From Stentor coeruleus (lineage: Eukaryota > Ciliophora > Heterotrichea > Heterotrichida > Stentoridae): a stretch of DNA of 64,000 nt. The notes beneath the pieces are model-generated. The model did no database searches. It was not told the origin of the DNA and saw nothing but the letters and a program-made list of their open reading frames with translations. The translations under genes were made by a program, and so were the position numbers. The DNA lies in assembly GCA_001970955.1 (NCBI GenBank), contig MPUH01000206.1, positions 18,549-82,548 of the forward strand, read 5' to 3'. Positions 52,639 to 62,430 of this stretch are shown in pieces (within the stretch, counting starts at the first letter, position 1; each line of letters starts with the position of its first letter).

Positions 52639-54120
52639 ATGGAAAAACTGTCACACACTTCATATAAACAATCAAGATTAAGCTGGGACAAAACCAATTC
52701 TTCATTTATGGCCCAAGCTACAGACCGTAAAATCAGAAATATAATCCATTCCCGTAAATCCGGCTCATTCTTAGACACAGCCTACGTTTATACCCCACAA
52801 GAAAAACTTCAACTATCAGACTCTTTTGAAGTTTCTTCTCAACTGGGTGCATTAAAAACCCTTATGGACAGAGAAAGATTCAGTTATACAAGAGGTGATG
52901 CTAGACTTGCAAAGCTTAAAAGTGAAGGTTTGAAAATAGATGAAGTTGTCGAACTAAGAAAAAACGTCTTCCAAATCCTCGCTGAAAAGGTAGGTTTAAT
53001 AGAATCACAAATAGAACTTGTACTCAAAGACCAAGCAAATGAAGTTGATAATCAAACAATCTATCTTCATGTTCTCGATAGAATTCGAACTACCCTGGTT
53101 TTCCTAAAAAGGAAATACCGCAAACTAGAAAAATCCCTGTACAATCAATCTTTCGAACTAGAAATCGAAGGGAAAAAGTCAATCAAAGCCAAAGAAACAA
53201 AATTCAGTGCGGCAATTGCCTTTTCATCAATCCGAGAGTCTGTGAATTTCGTAAAACAAAACAAAGCTAAAGAACTTGAAAAAGTCGAAAAAGATGTAAA
53301 AAAGCGCAAAGACCTTTCTGAAAAGCGTCTTTTTCATAAAATGAAGCAAAAAGAAATGATGGAAAAAGTTATGATTGAAGACCAAAGCCGGGAGCTTGAA
53401 GAAATGCGAGAGAAATTTTTATTACATTTTATGTGGTATATGGCTTCATCAATGAGATTTGAAAAAGAGCAAGTTAAATGGAAAAGGTATGAAGATGCTT
53501 TTTTTAGAATAAAAATCGCTACAGGGATACAAGAAGTTCCTGTGCTTGTAGAAAAATATTTAACTAAAGAACAGATTTATGCTGATTTTTTAGCTACAGT
53601 AAAAAGAAAGGAAATTGAACTTAGTGATTATAGGGATAAGATTGATAATATGCAGAATTCATTAGATAAGCTTAATGAAATCGACCCTTTGGAATATGGA
53701 AAAAAAGATTTAATAGGGAATATTGAACTTCATAATATAAGGAAAATTGTGGTTGAAGAAAATTTTAAGATGAAACAACTGGTTTTGATTAAAACTAAAA
53801 TAAGGGAATGGTGTGGAAGATTTACTAATAAAGTTGCGAGGCTTTGTGATAAAAGTCCTGAATCACTTTTGGATAAAAGTTGTAAAGAATGTATGGAGAC
53901 GATTAGGAAAGGGATTAATCAAAGTGTGATTATGGTTAGAAAGGATTTGGAAAGATCTAATACTATAAAGAATTTTGTTAGAAAACAGACTGTGAAGAAT
54001 ATTGTTGAGAAAATACCGAATAATAATAGGATTAAAAGCAAAGTATCGGATTTAACTGATTTGGGGGAACTCTCGTATGTTGATCCACCTCCTGAAGAGT
54101 ATGGTCGTAAGCATAAGTGA
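52639..54120 (+). CDS. Coiled-coil protein resembling outer dynein arm docking complex (CCDC63/CCDC114-type)
   Basis: The 493-residue protein is mostly helical. Coiled coils are at about 80-180, 200-275 and 315-370. The segment YEDAFFRIKIATGIQEVPVL, then VEKYLTKEQIYADFL, resembles the conserved block of the CCDC63/CCDC114/ODA-docking family (AFxxIKxATGxxDxxxLVxxFxxxE). The C-terminus has a Cys-containing basic part and ends PPPEEYGRKHK. These proteins anchor outer dynein arms on ciliary doublets. The resemblance is by eye over one block, so another axonemal coiled-coil family is possible. Confidence 0.6.
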   Translation: MEKLSHTSYKQSRLSWDKTNSSFMAQATDRKIRNIIHSRKSGSFLDTAYVYTPQEKLQLSDSFEVSSQLGALKTLMDRERFSYTRGDARLAKLKSEGLKIDEVVELRKNVFQILAEKVGLIESQIELVLKDQANEVDNQTIYLHVLDRIRTTLVFLKRKYRKLEKSLYNQSFELEIEGKKSIKAKETKFSAAIAFSSIRESVNFVKQNKAKELEKVEKDVKKRKDLSEKRLFHKMKQKEMMEKVMIEDQSRELEEMREKFLLHFMWYMASSMRFEKEQVKWKRYEDAFFRIKIATGIQEVPVLVEKYLTKEQIYADFLATVKRKEIELSDYRDKIDNMQNSLDKLNEIDPLEYGKKDLIGNIELHNIRKIVVEENFKMKQLVLIKTKIREWCGRFTNKVARLCDKSPESLLDKSCKECMETIRKGINQSVIMVRKDLERSNTIKNFVRKQTVKNIVEKIPNNNRIKSKVSDLTDLGELSYVDPPPEEYGRKHK

Positions 54121-54314
54121 GTTTTTAATAATTGAACTTTTTATTTTTAGTATTAGGATGATGGAAGAAGAGATTTATAAAAAGTAAATGCTTTTAATTG
54201 GATTTTNGTATGGTCGTAAGCATAAGTGAGTTTTTAATAATTGAACTTTTTATTTTTAGTATTAGGATGATGGAAGAAGAGATTTATAAAAAGTAAATGC
54301 TTTTAATTGGATTT
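54099..54314. repeat. About 107-nt direct repeat around a single N
   Basis: The sequence 54099-54205 recurs at 54208-54314 around the N at 54207. It begins inside the last codons of the docking-like gene and repeats its stop codon; the frame is not broken. Confidence 0.9.
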
Positions 54315-54603
54315 AGGGTGTTAAATGATTTTTGGTAGGGTACTGAGTTTTTAATATCAACAACATAAAATTATCCACTTCTTCTGTCTTATTACAACTT
54401 CTAACTATAATACTTAGCATAAAAAAAAAAATATTTACAAAGCCAAATACCCCATATCCTACAAAAAAACCTCCCAAATATAAAAAATACTACCCATACT
54501 TTCAACTCTAATCTTATCATTTTTTCAAAACCAAATAAAAATTTCCCTATAAACCTTCTAAATCCATATAACATATTTCATAATGTTTCGAAAATAATAT
54601 CAA

Positions 54604-55845
54604 ATGAACCCAACGCCAAAATTGAAATGGAAATCAGATTTCGATAAGTATGTTATCTTAGTGAATTTCGAAAAGCGTCAATGGCAACACTGCAGTGGAG
54701 ATGATGACTGGAACATTTTTTGGGCAAGTGTTTGGACTGTGAAACAAATTTTCAACCCAGACACTGGACAACGACTTGGTGACTTCCAGCTTCTAAACCA
54801 CTTCCCGAACCACTATGAACTGACAAGAAAAGATCTTATGGCAAAGAATATCAAGAGATTTAGAAGGGAAATGGAAAAAGAAAACAACCCTATTGCAGAT
54901 AAAGACGAGCATGGAAATTATTTGTATTTAGATATAATTCCTCAGACATACAACCTTCCAGGCGATTACTCGATTTTTGTTGAAGAATTTAAAAGAAACC
55001 CAAACACCACTTGGATCATGAAACCAAACGGTAAATCTCAAGGCAAAGGGATTTTCCTCGTTAACAAAATCTCTCAAATCAAAAAATGGGCCACTTCCTC
55101 AAAACTTCCTTTCCAATCTATAGCTATGAAAGAAGCATATGTTATTTCCAAATACATTGACAATCCTCTTCTTATCGGGGGCAAAAAATTCGACATGAGG
55201 CTTTACGTCCTTGTCACAAGCTTTAGACCACTAAAAGCATACATGTTCCGCCAAGGTTTCTGTCGTTTTTGTAATGAAAAATACACTTCAGATATCTCTG
55301 AAATCGACAATATGTTTATTCATTTGACTAATGTGGCAATACAAAAACACTCTGATGTGTATAACGATAAACATGGTGGCAAATGGAGTATGCAAAGTTT
55401 ACGTTTTTATCTTGAAAGTACTAGAGGTAAAAATCAAGCTGATAAATGTTTTTCTGATATAAACACTATTATTATACAAAGTTTAAAAGCTTGTCAAAGT
55501 GTTATGATAAATGATAGACATTGTTTTGAATGCTATGGTTATGATATTCTTATTGATAATAATTTGAAACCTTGGCTACTTGAAGTTAATGCTTCACCTA
55601 GTCTTACAACGACAAGTGAAAAAGATAGGGTTTTAAAGTCACAGTTGTTAAGGGATATTTTTGCTATTGTTGTCCCATCTGATTGGATGGAAGATAAAGG
55701 GAAACATGGAGCGAATACTTGTACTGAGAGAAGTGTTGGGTTTTTTGATATACTTATCGATGAAAGTGTGAAAGAACCAGAAAAAGTACCTGGGAAAAGG
55801 GTGCCGATGCCGGTTAGGAAAGGTAAAGGAGGGTTGTGGAAGTGA
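54604..55845 (+). CDS. TTLL1: TTLL1-type tubulin polyglutamylase catalytic subunit
   Basis: The 413-residue protein is a tubulin-tyrosine-ligase-like enzyme closest to TTLL1 by signature blocks: NHFPNHYELTRKDLM, WIMKPNGKSQGKGIF (about 136-150), LIGGKKFDMRLYVLV, MFIHLTNVAIQKHS, FECYGYDILID and LLEVNASPSL (about 325-334). The ATP-grasp lysines, Arg and metal-binding Glu/Asn are all present. TTLL1 adds Glu chains to tubulin, mainly alpha-tubulin, within a multi-subunit complex on axonemes and basal bodies. The basic C-terminus (PGKRVPMPVRKGKGG) may aid microtubule binding. Confidence 0.96.
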   Translation: MNPTPKLKWKSDFDKYVILVNFEKRQWQHCSGDDDWNIFWASVWTVKQIFNPDTGQRLGDFQLLNHFPNHYELTRKDLMAKNIKRFRREMEKENNPIADKDEHGNYLYLDIIPQTYNLPGDYSIFVEEFKRNPNTTWIMKPNGKSQGKGIFLVNKISQIKKWATSSKLPFQSIAMKEAYVISKYIDNPLLIGGKKFDMRLYVLVTSFRPLKAYMFRQGFCRFCNEKYTSDISEIDNMFIHLTNVAIQKHSDVYNDKHGGKWSMQSLRFYLESTRGKNQADKCFSDINTIIIQSLKACQSVMINDRHCFECYGYDILIDNNLKPWLLEVNASPSLTTTSEKDRVLKSQLLRDIFAIVVPSDWMEDKGKHGANTCTERSVGFFDILIDESVKEPEKVPGKRVPMPVRKGKGGLWK

Positions 55846-55986
55846 GTTTAAGATAAAAGTTTTACTTTATGAGGTTTAGGCTTTTATAGTTTTCATGTGT
55901 AAATAGACTAGGGAGATTTTTTCAACTTATTTTTGACTTAAGTTTTATTCCCTAAATCCTATCCGGGTAAAACAATCGATATATAA

Positions 55987-56424
55987 ATGGCACAGGGTAA
56001 TGATAGATTTGTCTTTCTACTAAGAGTCTTGACATTTGCGTGTGGAGTTGCGCTTATCGCTTTGGGCATAGTAAAGTTTATATCAATGAGCATTGGAGGA
56101 CCAAGGGACTTCTTTTTAACTGTGTATTACATACTGTTCGGTATCTTGGTTTGCTTTTCAGAAATGCCTTGTGATAGACTTATGTCCTGCTTTTTCTTCT
56201 TGAAATATTATATAGGAAAAGCACTTTTTTTCTTATTCCTTGGGACAATTACTTTTAGATGGACACCTGTTTACTTTTTAGTCATTTCAATTGTCATGTT
56301 TTGTGCATCTGGGTTTTATTTTGTCTTGTTTTTTACTTGTAGCCAAGAGAGGGTTTCACAACCTAAAGATAATAACCATGAAGACTCAAAATTCGAAAAG
56401 AGGAATGTTGAGAACGAAGCGTAA
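55987..56424 (+). CDS. COPI-associated family four-pass membrane protein
   Basis: The 145-residue protein has four membrane segments (about 10-32, 41-60, 70-85 and 93-117). The first two are joined by SMSIGGPRDFFLTVYYILFG, and FFFLKYYIGKALFFLFLG starts the third. This is the pattern of the COPI_assoc/Tvp15-like family, small Golgi membrane proteins. The tail is hydrophilic and acidic. The gene lies 141 bp after TTLL1 in the same direction, with its own skew switch, so it is an independent unit. Confidence 0.75.
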   Translation: MAQGNDRFVFLLRVLTFACGVALIALGIVKFISMSIGGPRDFFLTVYYILFGILVCFSEMPCDRLMSCFFFLKYYIGKALFFLFLGTITFRWTPVYFLVISIVMFCASGFYFVLFFTCSQERVSQPKDNNHEDSKFEKRNVENEA

Positions 56425-56722
56425 TAATTAATAAAATTAGAGGGAATTATAAGAGTTTTAGTGTAGTTTTTGTATAGAGTTTGGGAAATATTTAATTTTT
56501 TAGGGTATTTAAAACTGGTGCTTAAAATTTTGGATTTAAAATCTAGAGTTTTTAGTTTTCGGGTTTAAAATCACCTGCTTTTTTTTTCCTGCAACCATTT
56601 ATTTCCTCCCTCAGTATTTCTTAAATTCCCACCCAAAATCTTTTTCTATCAAAATTTCTACTCACATTTTCCTCAGACTTTTATTCCAAATTCTAAATGA
56701 TCTTTTCTCTAATAATATATTT

Positions 56723-57559
56723 ATGAACCCTTTTATCACAATAGAAGAAATTCATGAAAAGTCTCAAGAGGTTTTTATAATCTATTGTTCATCTAATCTT
56801 AGTCCACCAGAAGAATATTATTCAGGAAGTCATTGGCTTATTGTAGATGACATGACTGCAAAATTCATTAACACCGTATGTTCACTTGAAATACCTGGGG
56901 ACAAAATTTTAACATGTTACGATTCAGGTGACCTTTTCTCAGCTTCAAAAGCATACTGGGCTTTACGTGCTGCTGGTTTTGCTGAGGTTAGAATTATGCC
57001 AAGATCCGTTTATGCAACAAATCTTATACAATTAATAAGTGGTACACCGCCACTGATTTCTAAAGCAGAAAGAGCATATTTACCTTTTAACAATGAACTT
57101 GTTATGACAAAAGAAGAATTTTTGAAAAGAGAATCTTTTTATCAGCAAGCTGTGCAGATAAATTACTTAGCTTTTAACATTTTAGATTCAAATGGACGAT
57201 TACAGACTCCTGAATCAGTTTTAAGCTTTTTGCAAACTTCAGGAATTAAATTTAGTCAGAGTCGTGCTTGTATTGTACATGGAAAAAGAGCATGTCTTGG
57301 GGGGATTATGCTTGCTTATGTTAGTAAAAGAAGTGTTTCTGTTGTTATTGATGAGATTGAGAATTTAAAGACTCCACAGGTTAGAGATAGTATGACAAGA
57401 GAAATACGACTTAATCAAACGGAAAACTCAGATGAAATTAAATATAACACGGTTATGGCTGGGTATAGTATTTCTATTGATGATTCTGCTAAAAGGACTG
57501 TTAAAAAAAATGTTCATACTAGGGATGGAGGACAATGCAAGAACTGCATAATTACTTAA
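56723..57559 (+). CDS. Rhodanese-domain (thiosulfate/mercaptopyruvate sulfurtransferase-like) protein
   Basis: The 278-residue protein appears to have two rhodanese modules. In the first (about 1-110) DKILTCYDSGDLFSASKAYW, then ALRAAGFAEVRIM, matches the fold. The second (about 140-215) includes RACIVHGKRACLGGIMLAYV, then SVSVVIDEIENL. A normal CxxGxT/S catalytic loop is not evident, so sulfur-transfer activity is doubtful. The C-terminus ends GGQCKNCIIT with a CxxC motif. Cytosolic or mitochondrial location cannot be decided. Confidence 0.6.
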   Translation: MNPFITIEEIHEKSQEVFIIYCSSNLSPPEEYYSGSHWLIVDDMTAKFINTVCSLEIPGDKILTCYDSGDLFSASKAYWALRAAGFAEVRIMPRSVYATNLIQLISGTPPLISKAERAYLPFNNELVMTKEEFLKRESFYQQAVQINYLAFNILDSNGRLQTPESVLSFLQTSGIKFSQSRACIVHGKRACLGGIMLAYVSKRSVSVVIDEIENLKTPQVRDSMTREIRLNQTENSDEIKYNTVMAGYSISIDDSAKRTVKKNVHTRDGGQCKNCIIT

Positions 57560-58079
57560 AGATAAAATAAAGCGTAAGCATTCCCCTATACCTAGAATCT
57601 AAAATAAATGGAAGAAACTCTAAAAATAGCCAAAATACTAAACGAAAAAATAACTCCACCAAATAAGAACTCATTGCAAAAAAATAAAAAAAACTGTTGA
57701 CTGAACTAAAAAAGTTTGCCAAACCTAATTTAAATCAAATCCTCTCCAAAGCTTAAAAGTCCCAAATCCTATCCAAATCTCACTAAATACAAAAAAAATA
57801 AACTCAAATCTCTTTATCCAAAAACCAAAAAAATAGTTTTATTACTAAACCCTTCTTACCAAAATCCAAACATATAGTAAACCAGAATATCCCCACTCAA
57901 AAAACATTTTTTAATTAATACCCAAAATCCATTTTTACAATAAAAAACCTTCCCTTCATTAAAATCTCACCTTCTCCATATTAATTTCCCATCATAACCC
58001 TTTCCTAATCTCCCAAATAACACCCTAAAACCAAACTACTTTACAAACTAAATTTCTAAATTAAATCCACATATAAAAA
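57560..58079. other. Intergenic region, C-rich and nearly G-free
   Basis: Only a handful of G residues occur on the plus strand from about 57620 to 58079. This is the 5' flank of the transporter gene. No gene is seen. Confidence 0.6.
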
Positions 58080-59472
58080 ATGGGAGACTTTGTTATGATG
58101 GAAACTGAGCATCCAACTCACAGAATAGATATCAATAACACTCCTGATTCAACATTTACAACTTATAACTCAAAATCTCCTATGTCTCCTACACAAAGGC
58201 TTCGATATTTATTGAGTTCACCAAGTCGATATATACAAAGGAAATTCCAAGCTGGTGGATTAAAAGGTAGCATGTTGACAATTTTAGCTTCAACAGTTGG
58301 AGCTGGGATATTAAGTCTCCCTTATGTTGTAAACATCTCAGGTTTATATCAAGGAATAATTCTTTTTATATTAGGCATGATAGTATCTTTATATACTTGC
58401 CAATTACTAGTTTTAGCTGCTGAGAAAACAGGTAAACTTACATACGAATCTATTGGTAATGAACTTTATGGTCATAAAATGAGAACTTTTGCAGAAGTCA
58501 ATATGATTATTAACAACTATGGAACAGTTATAGCATATTTAGTTTTACTCAAAGATCTCGTGCCAAATTGTCTCAAACTCTTCGGTGTCGATAATGCTTT
58601 TGCTACAAATAATTATATGTGGGGTTGCATGATATGTACTCTTGTTGTATATCCTTTATCTTTAAAACAAGAAATATCAGCTTTAAGATATACATCTTTA
58701 TTAAGCTGTTGTGCATGTATATACTTAGGTATTGCCATAACATATGGATTTTTTTCTATGAGATCAGGTGAGACAAATTCAAGATTTGATGATGCTCCTG
58801 CAACTGAGTTTTCAGCCTACAGCATTTTTACCGCAGCGGGTTATGTTGTGTTTTCTTTTACTTGTCATCCAAATGTTATACCAATATACCAAGAGCTTCA
58901 AAGAAGAAGTACAAAACGAGGGTTTAAGTTTTTATCTCGTGGGTTGATAATTGTACTTTTTTTATATTTAATAGTCGGGATATTTGGTTTTTTGACTTTT
59001 TATAAAGAGTATCATCCAATTACTGATTTCCCTACACAGATTTTACAAGCAAAATATCATAATGGTGATGTGCCGATTATTATAGTAAAAAAATATTTAG
59101 GCTTCTATGGCTATAGCAATTACTGTACTTTGTGGAACCCCATTATTAGTCCACCCTTGTCGTGATGCAACTTTGTCGATATTATATCAGAGAAGACCAA
59201 CAAAAAAACAATATTTCCTTGTTGTGACTATTGAAGTATTCTCAGCTTTAGGTCTAGCACTTGTTATCCCAAATATTGGTTATGTGCTTAATGTTTTAGG
59301 GACAATTTCTAATCCAATCATATGCTTTATATTACCTTGTATGTACTATATTAAAGCTTTTCCAGGGAAGTACACAAGGAAAGATTTGCTTATAGCGTAT
59401 ATTGTTTTGGTTATTATGACACTTATAGGAATAAGTGGGTTTATTATGTTCTGGATTGAGTTGTTTTCTTAA
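58080..59472 (+). CDS. AAAP/SLC38-type amino-acid transporter, one 16-nt intron
   Basis: Exons 58080-59084 and 59101-59472 join across a 16-nt intron (GTAAAAAAATATTTAG) between codons, giving 458 residues. The hydrophilic N-terminus (about 1-60) is Ser- and Thr-rich. The first membrane helix carries the AAAP signature SMLTILASTVGAGILSLPYV. About eleven membrane helices follow. The spliced joint VPIIIASMAIAITVLCGTPL falls within a helix and fits the family well, and PCRDATLSIL follows. These carriers move amino acids with Na+ or H+ across plasma or lysosomal membranes. The substrate cannot be told from sequence. Confidence 0.93.
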
Positions 59473-59519
59473 TTAGTAAATGATTACTAGTAATTTATTA
59501 TAAAAATTCTTAGGAGTAT

Positions 59520-60050
59520 ATGAAGAAAATCCTTGGAAACACAGAATTAGCTTTTTATGATTATCAGAAAGTGTCGTTTTTACATGATGTTAGGCTTAAG
59601 TTTGCTGATAAAACCTGGAGACCTGTTGTTTTACATACTAGGGACTATGTTTTTAGTAAACATTTAGCGAAAGAATGGCTCCCTGCGGATAAACTTTACA
59701 CGAGATTTGGGATATTTTATTTACATTGCGCTTTGATTTATGATAACCTTCCTAGAGGATTAAGAAGAGATTTTTCTGATGAAATTACTAGGTTTAATAA
59801 ACATTGGGGTATGCTTATGTTTGAAGTATTAAGTATTTAGACCACACCTGATTGGAAAATTTATGGAGAATTGCAGAGGATATGGGCCGAATGCAGGGTA
59901 AATTTAGTTAAAGGGAATTGGAAAGATACGGTGTATGAAATTGAAGAAAGGGAGGATGAAGGGAAAATATATGAAAAAGTTTATTTTTTGAGGAAGAAGA
60001 TTTTGGAAGTTGGGGATGTTAGATATTTGGATTGGATGGAGATGAAATAG
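59520..60050 (+). CDS. Hypothetical protein, 171 aa, one 15-nt intron
   Basis: The ATG follows an in-frame TAG. Exons 59520-59825 and 59841-60050 join across a 15-nt intron (GTATTAAGTATTTAG) between codons, giving MKKILGNTELAFYDYQKVSF ... WGMLMFE-TTPDWKIYGELQRIW ... VGDVRYLDWMEMK. It is helical and globular, with aromatic-rich motifs. I do not recognise a family. It starts only 47 bp after the transporter stop, the tightest co-directional spacing in the window. A weakly similar C-terminal motif occurs near 37520. Confidence 0.75.
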
Positions 60051-60324
60051 AATAAGATTTATAGTAATGAAGATGTTGGAATATGAAAAGTTAGGTTTTT
60101 TATGGAAAAAGGGAAGTTTTTTTAGGAAAAAGGTAGAATTTGAATATAGGGTTTTATGATTTTTTAATGATAGATTGGAAAGTTATGATAAGCAAGGCAA
60201 AAGGAGAAACTGAATTTAAAAGATAAAATTATTAAAAGTATTTGATATAAACAATGAGTATATAAAATATCATCTTGCGAAAAAAAATATGATAAAGGTT
60301 TTTCAAAGTCAAACATTATTATTC

Positions 60325-60561
60325 TTATATAAAACTTTGTATTAAGCTTGCATCTGCCCATGATATACGTTCTTCTTTTAAATTCACTTCAATTATAGTC
60401 ACCCCGTTCATCAAAGCAACAACCCTATTCAGTTTTTTCAACACATCAGTTTTAACTTCTTTCAAACTGCTATCATAGTATATGTAAAGCTGGCCATCGT
60501 TAGCTTGAATATATCCGCCTCCTTTGAACAGCCCTTTAATCACACCTTCAATTCTTTCCAT
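60325..60561 (-). CDS. Small protein, possible OB-fold/cold-shock-like, 78 aa
   Basis: The ATG-initiated frame reads MERIEGVIKGLFKGGGYIQA, then NDGQLYIYYDSSL, then VVALMNGVTIIEVNL. The strand order and spacing are reminiscent of a cold-shock or S1-type OB fold, but the RNP aromatic motifs are not clearly present. It converges with the 171-aa gene on the plus strand. Confidence in a real gene is moderate and in the fold low. Confidence 0.5.
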   Translation of the reverse strand: MERIEGVIKGLFKGGGYIQANDGQLYIYYDSSLKEVKTDVLKKLNRVVALMNGVTIIEVNLKEERISWADASLIQSFI

Positions 60562-60881
60562 ATTTATTAAGGCTTAAATAAGTTAAGTATAATCTGCAGC
60601 AATTTATATGCAATACATAAAAATTATCCAATCAAAATAAAACACTTTAAGGTCCTCTATTTTAAAATACCATTAATAGCATATAAACTCCAAAAAATAT
60701 TCAAAAATCATAATAACTCTTTTCTTATATTAAATTCTATCATCCTCATTATCAAATTCAACCTCAACACCATAATTAATAATTTACCACAAATCCTACC
60801 ACAAGTTTTATCCTTTCTCTAATACTTTTAAAAAAAACTAACATATATAATTCCTATACTTTCAAAAAACTAATAATAAAT
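60562..60881. other. Short divergent intergenic region
   Basis: About 320 bp, C-rich on the plus strand towards 60881 (5' flank of the SAM-like gene). Nothing else is seen. Confidence 0.5.
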
Positions 60882-61451
60882 ATGAGCAAAAACATGCAGC
60901 AATGGGAGCTCAAGCAAAAACAGAAAATCCACAAACAGAAAATCAAAAACACGAAATCCACAATAAAAAACCCTAAATCCATTATAATTGAAGTCGATGA
61001 CGAAAATCCTCTTGACGACACCCAAGAAATCTACCTCTACAACTCTCTAAAAAAGCATTCCCTACAACAGTACCACAAAAAACTACAAGAAATGAAAGAA
61101 ACAACTTTTTCATTAATGGACAAAACTACAACTGAACTTGACGAACTTTGTGAAATATTAAAAATCCTCCCAGGCCATAGGGCAAAATTCAATAAACTCA
61201 TACAATATCTTCGAAGTCCACAAATTGAATATACAAGAAACAGTTCAATATGTAAAGATAAACCACAAACAAATTCAACAAAAGCAACAAAAGAAAGGTA
61301 TTCAGAACCAGATGATGCTCTTATGTTATGTAGTGAAAAATCTATGGAACTTGATCATGAAAATCAGAAATTAAAAGATGAACTTGAAATGGCTATGAAA
61401 AAAATACAAGAATTAGAAAATGAGTTACATGATGAACCAGAATCACCCTAA
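60882..61451 (+). CDS. SAM-like plus coiled-coil protein, possibly the N-terminal half of a cyclin fusion
   Basis: The 189-residue frame is basic at the N-terminus. A SAM-like helical bundle (LYNSLKKHSLQQYHKKLQEM, ELCEILKILPGHRAKFNKL) spans about 55-112. A short coiled coil at about 160-185 (NQKLKDELEMAMKKIQELEN) ends ELHDEPESP-stop. The next frame overlaps it by 32 nt in another phase. Removing one C from the CCC before the stop would continue it as PESPKISIQKLDPFEPLPEI, a smooth join. No intron of 15-16 nt can make the join. Confidence 0.65.
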   Translation: MSKNMQQWELKQKQKIHKQKIKNTKSTIKNPKSIIIEVDDENPLDDTQEIYLYNSLKKHSLQQYHKKLQEMKETTFSLMDKTTTELDELCEILKILPGHRAKFNKLIQYLRSPQIEYTRNSSICKDKPQTNSTKATKERYSEPDDALMLCSEKSMELDHENQKLKDELEMAMKKIQELENELHDEPESP

Positions 61452-62430
61452 AATTTCAATACAAAAACTTGATCCTTTTGAACCATTACCAGAAATAGAG
61501 AAAAAAAATAATGAAGTTGGAGTTTCTTATGATTCATCGAAATTAAGATCAACTTTACATCATATAGATTTAGAAGAAATGTGCAGATCTCTTAGTAGGA
61601 TTGTATTAAAAATTGTTTTACATGGAATGGAAGTAGAGAAAAATAGAGCTTTGGTCCCTGATTTAAGAGAAAGTTTAGCAAGTTTGCCTGATTTGTATGA
61701 GGATTTTAAAAAAGATACAGCTAAAAGTAAATCTTCTCTTATGTCTTCAATAGGAACTTACTCTATGGATTATTCAATGGATTCAGCTCATCCTATAATG
61801 GAACTTACACAAATCACTGAAAAAAGCTATGAAGAAGGTTCTCCACAAAAAAATTTTACTGAAGCAGGGGAAGTGAAAGTTCCTAGTAATATTCAAGAAA
61901 TTTTCAATACTGAATTCGATGATTACAATTGTTTTCAAGGTATTCCTCCAACTGAAGATGAAATTTACAATTTTTGTAAAAATGTTATCGCCCGTAGCCG
62001 TATGGAAAAAGAAGTTAGTATTTTATGTTTGATTTATATGGAAAAGTTTATAGAAAAAACAGGGATTTATGTTAGTGAAAAGAATTGGAAAAAACTTTTG
62101 TTTATATGTTTGATACTAGCAAGTAAAATATGGGATGATGAATCTTATGAAAATGTGCATTTTGCTCAAGTGTTTAGTATTATAACATTGAGAGAAATTA
62201 ATAGTATGGAGTTGATATTTTTGAGTATTATTGATTATGAGGTTAATATAAAAAACAGTGATTATGCTAAGTATTATTTTGTGTTAAGGACAAATGCGCA
62301 AAAGAATAATAAAAGCTTTCCTTTGAAACCTTTGGATATAGATGTTGTGTTAAAGCTTCAGAAAAATTCCAATAATGCGGAAGCGGCGTTGAAGGAAAAA
62401 ATGACTGAGTCTTTGATGAAGACTATGTAA
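61420..62430 (+). CDS. Cyclin Y-like (CCNY/Pho80-type) cyclin
   Basis: The 336-residue frame carries a cyclin box at about 175-290: EKEVSILCLIYMEKFIEKTG, ANWK-like SEKNWKKLLF, ILASKIWDDES, REINSMELIFLSIIDYEVNI, YAKYYFVLRTNAQKNNKSFP and LKPL. The LASKIWDD, YAKYYF.LR and SFPLKPL blocks are those of cyclin Y, which activates CDK14/16-type kinases at the membrane in animals. The N-terminal 170 residues are Ser-rich. The ATG lies inside the coding part of the preceding gene, so the natural N-terminus may instead be the SAM-like segment. Confidence 0.8.
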   Translation: MSYMMNQNHPKISIQKLDPFEPLPEIEKKNNEVGVSYDSSKLRSTLHHIDLEEMCRSLSRIVLKIVLHGMEVEKNRALVPDLRESLASLPDLYEDFKKDTAKSKSSLMSSIGTYSMDYSMDSAHPIMELTQITEKSYEEGSPQKNFTEAGEVKVPSNIQEIFNTEFDDYNCFQGIPPTEDEIYNFCKNVIARSRMEKEVSILCLIYMEKFIEKTGIYVSEKNWKKLLFICLILASKIWDDESYENVHFAQVFSIITLREINSMELIFLSIIDYEVNIKNSDYAKYYFVLRTNAQKNNKSFPLKPLDIDVVLKLQKNSNNAEAALKEKMTESLMKTM

